Of a stretch of DNA of 64,000 nt, positions 35,051-47,706 are shown one piece after another. The stretch lies in the NCBI GenBank assembly GCA_021234155.1, contig JAJEKV010000186.1:513359-577358 (forward strand), written 5' to 3'. Each line of letters starts with the position of its first letter. Within the stretch, counting starts at the first letter, position 1. The notes beneath the pieces are model-generated. The model was not told where the DNA came from, searched no databases, and saw only the letters and a program-made list of their open reading frames with translations. A program made the translations under genes and the position numbers. This stretch comes from Isoetes taiwanensis (lineage: Eukaryota > Streptophyta > Lycopodiopsida > Isoetales > Isoetaceae).

Positions 35051-36447
35051 GTGTTGGTGCTTACCACATACGTATATATGTATAATAACTGTATAGGGTG
35101 CGCAAGTTTATACGTGGGTGTGATGTGGAAATTGCACAGCCCTTAATTTGGCATATTCATGGAACTATACTTGGATCCAATGATCCAAAAAAAGCAATAA
35201 GGATAGAGCAATAAGGATACTATTCTTTATTAGAGTCCAATACAAGCTATGCTTTAAGAATGACTAAGCAAAGCCAGAATCCTACTATTACAATGTCTTC
35301 TACTCTTTTCCTATGCTTTGATAAGTAAGTTCTAACTCCGTGGAGGATAGTCTTATAACTTATCATGGACCATGTATACTATGTTCCTATACTTCGATAC
35401 AACACCTGCCCTTTCAAGGCTCATAATTCCTATGCTTTGATACAATTGCACTTGCCCTTTACTTCATTGCGGCTCAGCGATTCAAAAGTTTAACAATTCT
35501 GTAAACATAATATGCTCTTAAGATATGCAAGAATATTACATCCCCAAATAGCAAGTGTAAATTTAACAAATTCACACACCATCTTGCCATTCGGAATTTG
35601 TATCCATTTGAATCTACAACTTCTGAATCGAAAATAGATGAAAGATGATTGTTTCCACATCATCATTTGTCCAATGTACCCTAAAAAATTAAGGAGCAAA
35701 TTATTACCTAGCAGCAATGATGCTTTTAGTGGCAAATATTCGCAAAAGACGAATTTTTAGGGATTTAAAAAAAAAAATCTACGAATGTTTAGTAGTTTAC
35801 ATATCACATTTTTTATTAGAATATTCGCCCTAAATTGATACGAAGCCGTCCTTTTAAGAAGACATTCGCCATGTAATCGAACCTAGGACAAGTGCACATT
35901 CGTCCCCAATGCTATAGCTTCTTGCGACTAAAAATCTAGTATTCATTCTGATTCATACCAACATTGGCTTTTGAGCATCACAAGATTGTCTGCAAGTTAT
36001 TCCTTGAGATTTATGTGACTTGATAGAGTTTTCTTTGTTGCATTTGTAGGTAATGTATTTCATGGGATCAATTTGGTTTTTGAACGGAATAATGACCTAG
36101 AAATGCGGACTTCCTCCATAAAGACTTCTATTTTTGTGCCTTGAATTCAAACCCATTTCTTCTTTGAGCAAAGTTATAAATGTATTTGCTTACAATTTTG
36201 AATTATAAAACTCAAATTCGCCAAATAATGATGAAAAGAAATGGATTATTTAACATATTCGCCATTAAAACTAATTTTGTTCTTCTTTACATTCGCCAAC
36301 CATTCTATGTAAATTGCATTGAAAAGATAAATAAAAGCATCCCTGTCTAGCAGCTTGCCCTCAAGAACACCCAATTGTAGAATCCTCGGATAATAACTTA
36401 TACAACTCCCTCTAATAAATGTTTCAACATGAAACAATACCTAATAA
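35051..36447. other. intergenic DNA, no gene seen
   Basis: AT-rich, with small minus-strand frames lacking motifs. The words attcgcc and attcgc recur (for example near 35825, 35865, 36260 and 36292), without clear periodicity. Confidence 0.5.
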
Positions 36448-36600
36448 GAGCCCGGCGACATGGAATACCACGTAGAGCCTGGTGACACTGAGCACATCTT
36501 ACGAGTTTGAATATAAGGTATTGCGAGAGCCCGATGAGAGCCCGACGACACCGAGCACCCCTTGGAGCTCGATAACACTGAGCACCCCTTAGAGTTATGC
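36448..36600. repeat. degenerate ~28-bp minisatellite
   Basis: Units of the form gagccc(g)gacaccgagcacccctta recur about five times with variation (36448, 36475, 36524, 36537 and 36565 regions). Translation gives an Arg/Ala-rich minus-strand repeat (ARRCRRAL-like) that is probably meaningless. Confidence 0.65.
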
Positions 36601-36979
36601 CTAGATTGAGAAAAAACATAAAATGATACCCTTGGATCATTATGATGCCAAAACTAAAATGTCCCAAAAGGCACCTTATAACAAATCCTACATCCATAAC
36701 CAACAATCATCAGGCTACAAGACCATTCTATCCAATAGCAGCTTTCTAGCCTAGCAATGATGGGCATTTTACTGTAATTTATAAAAATCTAAACCTTGAA
36801 GCCACTATAAACGATCCTTTACATAAACAATTATGGGATGTCTCACACATCTATGAAACAAACAAGGTAACTTTTCCACCTTGACTTCAACCTCAATGCA
36901 CACCCTATTATGAACTATTATTGCATTCTATGGATGATCTTGCAAAGCTTTAAAAAATGAAAAGCATCTAGCCTTAAAA

Positions 36980-37121
36980 CGGCAGTTCAAGAAGATAAGT
37001 AGGAACACCTTCCGACTTAGGAGCATTGTTGGCCTATGATTTATAAGTTTCCAACTTATACCCAGCAACGTTGGGCACCATTACTAGTAAAGTCTGACGT
37101 TCTTCAAAAAAAAAAAAAAAG
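36980..37121 (+). mobile_element. possible poly(A)-tailed retroelement 3' end
   Basis: A non-repetitive stretch ends in ttcttc followed by a (A)15 run at 37107-37121, in the style of the 3' end of the LINE at 12984. No coding remnant was identified upstream, so this is weak. Confidence 0.25.
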
Positions 37122-39100
37122 GTGAAGGATCTTTGCAAAAGTAAATGATTTGCAAAAAAAAACTCGCCTAAGCCTGCACAAAAATGTGCCGGATTGCTTA
37201 AGCCCTGCCTTGCTTAAACCAAGAAACTATTGGAAGAACAAGAGTCACCACCATTGCCGAAGCTTCACTATACTGTGGTTTCAAGATTTTTGTTCCCACA
37301 ATTTGGCGTGGCCACTGACATGGTCTCGGCGGGTGAAATTAAATTTAACCTTAATATAGTGTTGTGGCAGAATTATGACCATTGGAGATGCTGCGGGATG
37401 GAATCACTAACCATTAGGATTGTGCCAAATCAATACAGTAAGGATATATTTAATTTCACCGTTGCCCACCTCTCGGCTAAAGCCACTCAGGGGAGCCAAA
37501 ATGTGGTCACAAAAACCTTAAACTTGCTCATAAAATGCATGTGCCATGTTTTCAATCTAACAATAAATCCTATTTAAGATTTGTTCTCTCTATTTTGGGA
37601 AACAAAAGTACTTGAACGTGTTCCTTTTTGCAAGTTGGGTTGGCTAAATAGGACCACACGCGCAACGTAATGGCACACGAGAATGAGTCTACGAAAACTA
37701 CCTCCAATAGGCTAAAATTAGAAATATTATTTTGAAGGGCCAAAGTCCAAATCAAATTTCTGGCAACCAAACGGTGCACTTTAGTATTATTGTCATGCAC
37801 AGCGATCGTTGTCGACGTGGACGCATCTAAATCCGTCATTTGACCCTGGGACGTGGCCTAATCCTGAGCTTTGACCCGGGCTTAAGGTAATTTTTTACAA
37901 AGTTAAAGCGTGGCATTGAACACAAAGTGAAGCCATTTATGGGCCGTCTAGGTACTTTATTTTTACTTTACCACCCACACAGTTGCATGGCCTTTTTTTC
38001 CACGTTGTAACATGCCCACACTTTTTAACCATTTCCAACCACCTCTCACATCAATCACGTTATTTTCTTTCATTCCTTTTTCAAGTAGATGTCTTTTGCT
38101 TTGTTTAGTTATATTTTGAATGCATGAAAGTAACGTTGAGCATATAATATTCAGCATTCCTTAGGTCAGTGTAGAGATGATTTTGGCAAGGTGGGCTAAA
38201 TAAATGCATTTTTACTGCAATTTATTGAATGTTGTTTATCACTTGCCATTCTTGGATGATTTGTTCGAGCAAATAAATGCAATTGCTCGCACTATTCATG
38301 CATATTTGCTTTCACTGAAGAATATGAGCTTGTCAATTCGCCACTAATGAACATGTGGGTATTGGTCATGAGTATCTTAATTCTAAGCACTCAACATGTT
38401 CTATCCTTCATTCATCTTTATACCACATCCAATGCATTGCATTTCCTAGTATTCAAGTGGCACAACTATTTACTCCCATTCTAGATGGACATGGCAATAT
38501 CTTAAAAGGCATGACTATTCTTTCTCATGGTTTAGAGTACAAGTGTTGCCATAAAAAGGAGCTATTGATCATTGTCATTATTGTGCCTCGATATAATCTT
38601 CTACAAAAAATATGCCTCTATAGCTCTACTTAATAAACTTTATAGTCCCCATCCATGTCATTAAATCTCTATCGATGGCCAAAGCTAATGGGTGGGTTGG
38701 AATAGTTTAACGAGTACTATGTAACTCAAGTGTTGGACGACGTGCCATCATTGTTGACCTATAAGTGAAAAGGTTAGTACGCCTATAAGTCTACTCTCCT
38801 AGAAAAAGATCTTGATGTATGTTTGTATCCTTATATATAAATCGAATGGTTAGTTCCAAATCTAAACAAAAAAATATTGATGTAAAGCAATATGTCATTA
38901 ATTGAAAAATATATTACAATTTTGAGAATTTTGAGCATAGATAAAAGGTTCAACCTCAAGAAGTTTCATCAAAGTCCCTTGCTTCCTTAGCCAATAATTC
39001 TTATAATTGGATCCCTATAGTAATGGGGAACATTACCGTTGATAATTTACTCGGAGCTAACTAGCCATAATCGATTGTCTTCACATGTTGTTACAGTGGC
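37122..39100. other. intergenic DNA, no gene seen
   Basis: Two overlapping + frames at 37150-37577 and a - frame at 37570-37839 lack recognisable motifs. No repeat structure stands out. Confidence 0.45.
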
Positions 39101-40420
39101 CATCATTAAGGTTTGGTCTATTCTATTCTATTCTTATGCTAGCAGTTGATATACCTTTGTGCATAACGAAGACCCTTATTGGCTATGGGCTCCCACCACG
39201 AGACTAGTACTTCCTCATGGTGAGGTTTGGATCTTGTCTTGGATTCTCTTCTGCATAGGCCATCCAAGAACATACCCTCCTGATAAGAATTCCCGGTCCT
39301 AAATGGATATTTATCTGATAAAGAGTATATTCAATTGTTCAATGGTTTTGCAGATTCAATTGCAAATAATGTGTTTTGGATATATGTTCTCAATGTAATG
39401 AAACATCCAATTTCTTGCAAGAAAACAAAATTTTCCACCTTCGAGGATCTTATTGTCTGATTTACCAGTTATACAGAGGAAAGAATATTAAGTATTACAG
39501 ATACATGCCTAGATTATGTTAATGGAAATTATAATCAAGCTCATATTTTTGAAAAAATTTCTCAGCACATTCCTTGAGGCAATTAGATGTATATTAAAGC
39601 CTGATGAGGCAATGAATTTTGTGGATAAAAGAAAACACTATTTTTATCTTGTTACTAAGCATGGTATTCCTATTCCAGCACCTGTGTTAGAGAATGCTAC
39701 ATTAATATTTAATATGACAAGTCACAATTGAAGTTAAAACATATTTGGATATTTCTTTAGCAGAGTTTAGACTTTCACTATTGTCAAGTTATGTCACATA
39801 ATTAATCTTGTGCGCTCTATTCAATTAGCAAACTATTTATATAGTCAGAGTCAGGTGCAGAAATCTCCCATATCTCAATTGGTGCATATCAAGAACTAGA
39901 CTAGATAAGTAAAAGGCATATCAAAATATGCCAGTTCTATACAACACATATGTACGTCAATCGAACTGAGGCTAGGGTCATACCCCTTCAGCCAGAATTT
40001 TACCTTCGATTAGCACAGGGTATAAATGCTCCCAAGAGCACCCCTATACCACATATGAAACTTACTGGTAATGTTGAAGAGGATGACAAAATCAAGAGAT
40101 GTTATCGAACTTATTTCACCAGAAAGGTCAAGTTTAGTTGGATAGACAAGGATGGCGATATTGTGCACAGAGCTTAGATGAAAATTTCATTCATAGTCGA
40201 ACAATTAGCAGATGTGGATAGCTGCATGTTTGAAACATCCCCCCTCCCCTCCCGGGCCCACGACTTACAAAATTGCACGTATGCCATGAAAGTACAGTAT
40301 TGCTTTTGAGCACATTAGAGAGGATGTTGAAGTGAATTCTTAAATCAGATTTCAAATTCAAAGAAAGTTACAAAGCAAGTAGGAGTGTTTGGAGCTATAT
40401 GGATTTGACACTTTTTGCGA
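39101..40420. other. unassigned retroelement-like DNA
   Basis: A short (TATTC)n run at 39118-39135 resembles the LINE tails elsewhere. Several short + frames (39516-39731 and 39950-40177) have normal amino-acid composition, for example FSWIDKDGDIVHRA, but I cannot place them in a family. Probably decayed mobile-element sequence. Confidence 0.35.
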
Positions 40421-40429
40421 TTTTTGTCA

Positions 40430-41760
40430 GTCTAATGCCTTGAATGGAATTTTGAATACAGGTGCCAACTCACTGATCCCTAAGATCAAAGACCCTCAGA
40501 CTATTTTAGATTGGCAACCAAGTATGTTATTATCATCGGTATTTTAAATATTTGCCAAGACATTTGCAGAAAGGGTGAAGGATATTTCGGCTGAGTCCAT
40601 TTCCACAACTCAATCAGGATTTCTTCTGAAAAACCTTGAACTTGATTTTGCAAAGGCATATCACAAATGTTAACGGGCAGCAATTAGCATCGAATGACAT
40701 GAAGCTGCATGTCTCTGCTCGAGTTGTTATTCTCTTTCATGTTGAGCCATTAAAGGTCTTCCCACTTGGCCATGGTATTCATCAGGGATGCCCTTTAGCA
40801 CCACCTCTTTTCACAATTGTTGTCGAGACATTGTCGCAGTTATTTGTTGTTGAAAAAACAGAAGGGCTCCTTCAGGATCTCACCATATAGGACAATACGC
40901 AGGAAGTTTTCAATCAATATGCAGATAACATGTTCCTCTTTCTGATTGTTAATTCTGAAAACGTTGAAGCTACAAAACTGATCTTAGATACATTCTCATT
41001 GGCTTCCGATGGGTTGGTAGGTTGGCAAAAGTGTACAACCTTATGGATGTTGGACACTCCCATTCCATCATGTGTTCATGATTATCCATGGAAGCTTTTG
41101 CTCATGGATAGACCACCAAGCTATTTGGAATTCTAGTTGGCATTCATATTAGTGCAGGAGCAGCGTGGAAAGAAATTTTACGGTTTCAAAACACATATTT
41201 TGATGGTCAATTACAAAGTTCTCTCTCGGTGGTCACATTACAGTGGCTAAATTCAGTTTTCATCTGTACTTATGTTTCCTTATTACTAGCCCCACATGTC
41301 AAAGTACAGGAGCTCATTCTAATATAGTCCAAAATTTCATATGGGTTAAGAGTGTGTTATAGTTAAGGTGACCTGGTCTAAATGCATCCTCCACAAGTGG
41401 ACAGGTGGCATGGGTATGATGGACTTCTTACTGCAAAATAAAGCCCCCATCTCAAAATTCATCTGGAGGCTGCTGATTGGCAAATATGACTCTGATGTCT
41501 TCTTAAACATTCTCTTGGTTCTTCTAGGGAAGAAGGCAGTCAAACCAGTGCTTTTCTTGGGCTCTATTTCACCTTCTTGTCCCTTTTCCAGATGCTTCTC
41601 TTTTCCTACAAGGATTATTGGCAGTATAGGATGTGGTCAAACATCTAGTTTAGTCCTGTCTTTCTGTGCATGCTCTACTGGACGCATAGCTGCCAGACCT
41701 CTTAGCACCTCCACTTGCTGCATCAGTTCACCCCCATGTACGGAGATGATGGGGTCTTAG
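40430..41760 (+). pseudogene. L1-type LINE reverse transcriptase fragment, YADN at the active site
   Basis: Order of motifs matches L1 ORF2: LIPKIKDPQTILDW near 40474, TTQSGF near 40607, HQGCPLAPPLFTIVVE near 40780, YADN at 40918-40929 where catalytic YADD is expected, then GLVGWQKCTTLW and, after a frameshift, WSKCILHKWTGGMGMMDF near 41374. The second catalytic aspartate is asparagine here, and at least four stops or shifts occur. The 5' and 3' ends of the element are not resolved; the zinc-binding region is missing or too worn to see. Confidence 0.75.
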
Positions 41761-41870
41761 CTAGTGTCGTCTCTATTGATGCATGGTATAAAGGTGGTCG
41801 TCGCTCGTCATGACCTCAATTTCAAGAAAAATTCTTACTCTCACGTTGGGATGTAACTGTATAGGAGACC

Positions 41871-41919
41871 GTTCTTTCGCTTACGCGAAGACAAAAATTT
41901 TTGACGTAAGCGAAAGAAC
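41871..41919. repeat. perfect 15-bp inverted repeat (hairpin)
   Basis: Left arm gttctttcgcttacg at 41871-41885, right arm cgtaagcgaaagaac at 41905-41919, loop of 19 bases. A third partial copy (ttcgcgtaagc) follows at about 41924-41935. It could be an end of a DNA transposon or a foldback; the partner end was not found. Confidence 0.85.
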
Positions 41920-41935
41920 AATTTCGCGTAAGCCA

Positions 41936-44640
41936 AACTTTGAATGAACCACTTTAAAAAGTCCACAACAAGAGCCAAACAGTTTATAGCAAGCTTTAAG
42001 GCTATGCAAATGGTATTGTATGAGTTTAAAGGAGAATTTGTAGACACGATTCATATGAGGCGTTTCCTTTGAAGCCCCCTAGGCTATATATGCACTCACT
42101 TATGCATCATAGAAAATCTCACAAAGGTAAGATTCTTAAAAGTGCAACTTTATGCAGCACAGAAAAACTCACAAAAACAATAATCTTAAAAGTGTTGTTA
42201 CATATCCAAAAATTTATATTGCACATATGCAGCCGACATGAGTGCCACTTTCCCACATTGAGCTGAACATAAATAATTGACAACAAAGAACATAAGAGCT
42301 GATTAAACAAAAGGATGAGCATATATTTAATTAGTCCCAAAGCACTAAAGCACATTCGAACTAGCAGATTCGAAGGGCCAGATATGATAATACAATTAAA
42401 TGTCTTATTGATTTCAAAATATAATAAACAGGATCATGCAGCCATAAAGCCAATAATTAGGATGCTATTCACTGTTAATAATAGGATGCCATAAAATCAA
42501 TAGCATATGCACTAAATAAAAGCATTTATACCTCTCTGTGTGTAGCATAATGTTTTATATCCATGACCATCCCTATTTTTAGTGTATTACTTAACTATAC
42601 CAGAATTTTTTCAAAGATTTCTCATGCCTCTTATGAGCTTCCAGATTCTGCATACATCTTAATCATGGCATTTCTCAGAAGATCTAATCTTAACTACATC
42701 AAATAAAATCATATGTTGATAGTTACCAAACAGTCAAGAGAGGTCAGTGATCATTGGAACCCATGATTAGATTTTATTTGTCTTCTTAAAGCTTTAAAAC
42801 TTGACATGCATGTCAACAAACAGATACCTAGAATGACGTCATATTGGAGACAAAAACTTGGTATTCTCGGAGGCAGCATAGGCTATACATCACGATATGA
42901 GTAGTACTAGTTTGTGCTTTTGCAAGCCGCTTGAAGCAAACAGTAAGTGGAAGCTATATAAACTAAGAAATTTGAAATCGAAGTGGGGATTTAATCAGAT
43001 GTTTAGAATTCCTTTTACCAATATATAATGTTTGTTGCGCCTTATGTCATAGACTAGTAGAGATAGATCAGTAACCTGCGGCGACTAGAATATGAAGCTT
43101 CTACAACTGCCATGGCCAATGAATTATGCCTGCAATATATACTTATACAAATTCCGTATGTTTCCGTCCTTATCCAAGTTCAAAAACTACATACTCCCTG
43201 TAACTATATATGCGACTTGCAATATTACTTCACTGCTCAAAGAATCCCTGTTGTAAAATCACGGCTAGAACTGCCACCTCTCCATTCAAGCTCAAAATTA
43301 GTATATGAGAATTCCTCTTTGCATGACTATTTGGGAGCAAACATCAAGGTGTATCACTCCTGGAGGACCAGTTCTGAGAGATGTTGATCAATGGTCTTTA
43401 TGGCTTATTTCCTACCTAAGGAGGACTAAAGTCTATAGCAAGAAGATGAAACATCTAAAAGTCTCAGAAACCATGGAGGATAACCTTTTATTTTGTAGGA
43501 GATCCTTGCAATTTTGATATCTGAGTTGCGTTAAACCCTTCTGCCATCGCTTTCCTTTTGATGTAATGACACAACCTTCTACAGTCGTTTGTTTTTTGAT
43601 GTAACGACAAGAAATTAGTAAATAAAAACAATAGATGACAAAAACCAATTTGAGACTCTCATTGTCGAAAAAGCATTGCAATGTATCCTGAAAGCCAAAT
43701 AGAATACATGAAGGTAGAGAAAGCTCGAGGTAATATGAGGATGCTGTATGAAGCGAACTATGTTGAACTAGTACCAGCTTATTATAGAAATTATCAGAGC
43801 ACCGCCGAAATAGACAGTGGGTACCGAGGTTGGGCGAAGCATGGTCAGTGTTCCTTCGGGTTTGGAGAATTGAGTATTATTCTATTAGTCTGAGAGAGGA
43901 GAGATCAATGGCTTATTAGATACTCTACTTGAAAAATGAAATGATATGATGCTCTACTTGTCTTCTTCCTTAAGCTCATGTGATCAGAATAATGTCCAAG
44001 TTTAAACAATATAAGGCTTAATTGCCATGCAAACTTGATTTTTTTAACATATGAGTGCCAACATGATTGATCTGCAAAAGAAATGGAAACATCTTGGCTG
44101 AATCTAATAAATAGTGATCCCCAAAAAGATCAAAATAGCAACCATATTTAGAACTGGCAAGATGTTCCTAGCCTTTGCAGATGGTACAAACTTGGTGCAA
44201 ATCCTTTTGTCAGTGCGTAGCAAAGGAGTCATTTAAAGATGTTCAAAATGCTCTATAAATTGTAACAATCCCCTGTCACATATTTCAGAAAGTGAAAATG
44301 CATTCTCTCCAATTATATTGTTTCTTTTGCTGTTAAAGGTGACAAATGAACAAATGATCAGAACAAATGCAGAATGAATGGTACCTTTGAAAGAATAAAG
44401 GATGCCAGATTAGCCCTATTGCTATTGTGGCATGTAGAAGGCTTATTAAGGAATCATGACTCAAAGAATACCCTCTTCTTGTACCATATTGGCCTTCAAA
44501 GAGACTTCCTAGAAAAGCATATGAAGGCAAGCCTGCTAATAATTTGATTTTCCCTGCCCTTTGTTGATTTTTTTAGTAACATCTCCCCTTTGTTTTTGAA
44601 GGACATAGAAAAGTTTATTAATCAAAAATAGGAATTATAA
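41936..44640. other. intergenic DNA, no gene assigned
   Basis: A 91-residue + frame at 43112-43387 and its overlapping frame at 43305-43517 have plausible protein composition but no motif I can name. The phrase ttttgatgtaa(t/c)gaca is repeated near 43557 and 43598. The rest is AT-rich and featureless. Confidence 0.4.
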
Positions 44641-44725
44641 CATGTACATATCTCATCTAGCTGTATAAGCACAAGAAGATGCCCCCAAAACATACAACAC
44701 TCTGTACTTACCTAAGTATATGGGA

Positions 44726-45250
44726 CTAATAATAAGAACTAAGTTGAAGATATTGGATCCCCCTCAGATTTGGCTGAGAGGAACATTTATAAGCCATTAG
44801 TATTTTAGCATGGGCTATAGCAAAGACACCATGAGCAAATGAGTAAATGCAATGGAGAATGTGAAGTATACGACACTCCCAGATTGACCACAAAGGCCGA
44901 CTAAAAACCAAGGCGAAATACATTCTGCCTAGCTGAGGCCCATACATCTAGATATTTCAAGAGAACACAATGGCTATTCAATTTACTATTAAATAAACCT
45001 TGTAACCATGACCATGCCGGTTGAACTTCGGGATAAGCAAAGAGGCAATGCTCAAGTGTCTCAACATCTAAAAGACAGAGCAAGCATACTGCAGATACAT
45101 GAAGATCGTAGCAATGTCGAGGCATTAACACGTAGGCAACTGTGCACAACTTGCCACCAAAGTACAAAAACTTTGGGATGGTCCAAGTTATCTAAAGCCA
45201 ACGACATGTATTTGGTTGTGGAATTTGCAATTGCCACCCATTTGAAGCTA
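44726..45250 (-). pseudogene. L1-type LINE C-terminal fragment with zf-RVT domain
   Basis: The minus-strand frame at 45167-44901 contains CLLCLLDVETLEHCLFAYPE and then VQPAWSWLQGLF. This is the reverse-transcriptase zinc-binding signature of plant L1 elements (CxxC...ETxEH...C), with the last cysteine replaced by tyrosine. Upstream minus-strand sequence (45250-45170) reads ...NLDHPKVFVLWWQ..., the helix that normally precedes the zinc finger, in another frame. The fragment is opposite in orientation to the other LINEs in the window. Confidence 0.7.
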
Positions 45251-45990
45251 TGGAGCTAAGAGGTGACAATGAATGGAGCTATCAAAGTGCTTGTCTGTAA
45301 GGTTTAAATTCTTTGGTTTTGAGCGTGGAATAAGAGACAACTGACATGTAGACATTCATCAAAGCAAAATGGAGTTGCATAAAGGAACAATAGAGTGGGA
45401 TTATATGCTGTAAAACCAATGATAAAATTTGCAGGCTTACCTAATTATCTTTGGGAAGAAGCAAAATTGTGGTTTTTATTCAAAATAGATTAACATCAAG
45501 CATCATGAATGGGAATATTTCCTGAGGAAGTTCGATCAAACTACACAAAGACTAGGTCATATGATTATTTTAAAGCTTAGGGTTGTGTAATATATGTTCA
45601 TGTTTTGCAGAAATAGGACATAAACTGGATGATAAAGCAAAAGCTGGTTGAAGGGTGCGATGTAGTGTGATTTTTTGCCATCAACACATTTTCTACTATA
45701 GCTTTTGATCCATGACTTCACTTCATGTGAGATTTATTGATTGGAAAACTCTCTTCGGGATCAATCTTATGGCATAGAATATGCCCATGTTTGGTTAAGT
45801 TTTATGGGAGGAAAAATAACAAATTTTTGGCAGGGTTGGGTAGGGTTTCATATCCCACCAGTTGATTGATACAGGATTGCACTATTGGATATTGTTTTAC
45901 AGATATTTTAGATTAGGGCTTTACAGATTGATTTGCTTTGCCCTAGTCTTTGCCCACTTTGATTTGAATTTTGTATCTGCCTTGTTCGAT
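45251..45990. other. intergenic DNA, no gene seen
   Basis: AT-rich, no motif and no long frame. Confidence 0.5.
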
Positions 45991-45998
45991 TTGATTAA

Positions 45999-47223
45999 GT
46001 GAGCTTTATCATTAAAGAAAGGGCCATTAATAAGGAGAGATTTAATGTAAGGATCGCTAGGGATAAAAAAATGTCTCCTTTTAAAGAATCGTTGCTCACA
46101 CAGGAGGTCCCTTGTCCCACAAGTGCTTGGTGCAATGCACAACTCTATGGTCAAGGGCAAGCTAATTTGGGTATTTCGATAGATTTGCCATCTTCTCTTT
46201 TTGGTCTGCAGAGGCGTCTTAGGATCGACACAAGTAGGCCATGTGCATTTACCTTCCAAGATTGGAAAGATCTCCAAAGTGCTCTAGACTTGCAAGATCA
46301 ATGTTTCTCGCCTACACTTTGTGACCAGGTACAAACTACTCATTCTGAGGGAGAGATGATAGACACATCTATGACTGTGTATATTGGGAGAGGGATACAA
46401 TTGTTACAGCTAATACATCGTCTTGTTAATATATAGGAACAAGTGATGCTTCAGCGCAAGCATTAGAGTCAGAATTAATGCCACAGAGTAAGAAATGTGT
46501 TAAGTCCAGAAGTACAAATATTGGAAAGGGAACGTGTTGCGGTGGAAATATAGACATCTCCACAATCCATAGCAAACCAGGAGTGCATCGTCAAGCTAGC
46601 AAACAGAAGCAGGCTGCCTTAGTATCCGCTGCTATTAGAACCCTGAACTTCCATATTATGGGGGTTGTAGAGGAAGAGGGTGATGCCCATTCAAGTGTGG
46701 ATGAGGCTTTGCAGTTTTTCACTGACTTCATGCATGTGAAGATTGGTGGAGTTATCTCTACTACCATGGTGGGAGCGGCAAGACCTTATTGTCATCGATA
46801 TCTTTTGGTTCGGTTTCAAGATGCTCTCAGTCGGCTACACGGTTTCAAGATGCTCTCAGTCGTCTACATATTCTTCAACATGAAAACCATAGAAACTAGT
46901 TTCTCGTACAGGAGGACCTTTCCCCTCCTCAATTGTGTAACCATAAGGAGGAGCTTTGCAAAGTGAGGGAAGCCTGCCTAGAAATGGGTAGTGTACAGTG
47001 GAGGCGCATCACTCAATCTAAACCAATGGCCTTCTAATCCTTGGATTGGCTAGATAATTTAAGTAACACAAAATAACCATTAGCATTATCTTTTCTTTGT
47101 ACTTTTTGGGCTTCTATGCCCCTTTTGTTGTTTGGCTCCCATAGCCAATTTGGTCTCCATGGACATTAAAAACCCCATCCATCCATCGATCCATCCATCC
47201 ATCCATCCATCCATCCATCCATC
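45999..47223 (+). mobile_element. retroelement remnant ending in a LINE-like 3' end with (CATC)n tail
   Basis: Two + frames (45999-46436, 145 residues; 46478-46966, 162 residues) have ordinary protein composition but no domain I recognise. A 29-bp tandem duplication (ggtttcaagatgctctcag at 46812 and 46841) lies in the second. The 3' end (47100-47173) reads ggctcccatagcc, then tggtctccatggacattaaaaa, then (CATC)n, matching the family 3' core at 14552 and 60905. That the frames belong to the same element is inferred from position only. Confidence 0.45.
47174..47223 (+). repeat. (CATC)n microsatellite tail
   Basis: About 12 CATC units with one interruption (atcgatcc), directly after the LINE-like 3' core and abutting copia sequence. 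Confidence 0.9.
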
Positions 47224-47228
47224 TTGTA

Positions 47229-47706
47229 GGATATGGCGAGGAATCAAAAGATTATAGGGTGTTCATGCCAGGCACAAAGAAAATAGTGGTCAATAGAGAT
47301 GTTTTCTTCGATGAAAGTAAGTTCTATAAAGATAGAGATGAAATAGAAAATGAAAAGCAAGGTGATATTGTGGTTAATGGTTCTAATAAAGTTGATGACA
47401 TGGCTGACTTTGATTCTGATTAAGAACTCCGAGCAGGATGGTTTGGAAATGGAAACATGCAGTTTATGTTAACAAATACCTGGGAAATGATATAGATGTA
47501 TGGATAAATACACAGGAGAGCAAGGATTTGAAAAGCTTAAAAATGATGGAAACTTATACGTGTTTAGGCGTGAAGATAAATTTTGCATTATTGCAGATGA
47601 TTGCATAATGGTAGCAAATTGCATGCAATGGCTGGACAAAAAGCCGAAATTTGAGATAACAGATCTTGGAGAACTAAAATATTTTTTGGATATTCAAAGG
47701 AGGTGA
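47229..47706 (+). pseudogene. Ty1/copia fragment: end of integrase region and part of reverse transcriptase
   Basis: 47229-47423 reads [20 protein letters not shown]..., then RDVFFDE, the conserved phrase just after copia integrase (GYsee.KaYR.y.p.t.ki..srDV.FdE). At 47500-47706 a second frame matches part of copia reverse transcriptase: NLYVFRR..., ADDCIMVAN where VDDLIL.GN is usual, then KPKFEITDLGELKYFLDIQ. Most of the polymerase between these blocks is deleted. Sequence then departs from copia until 49790. Confidence 0.8.
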
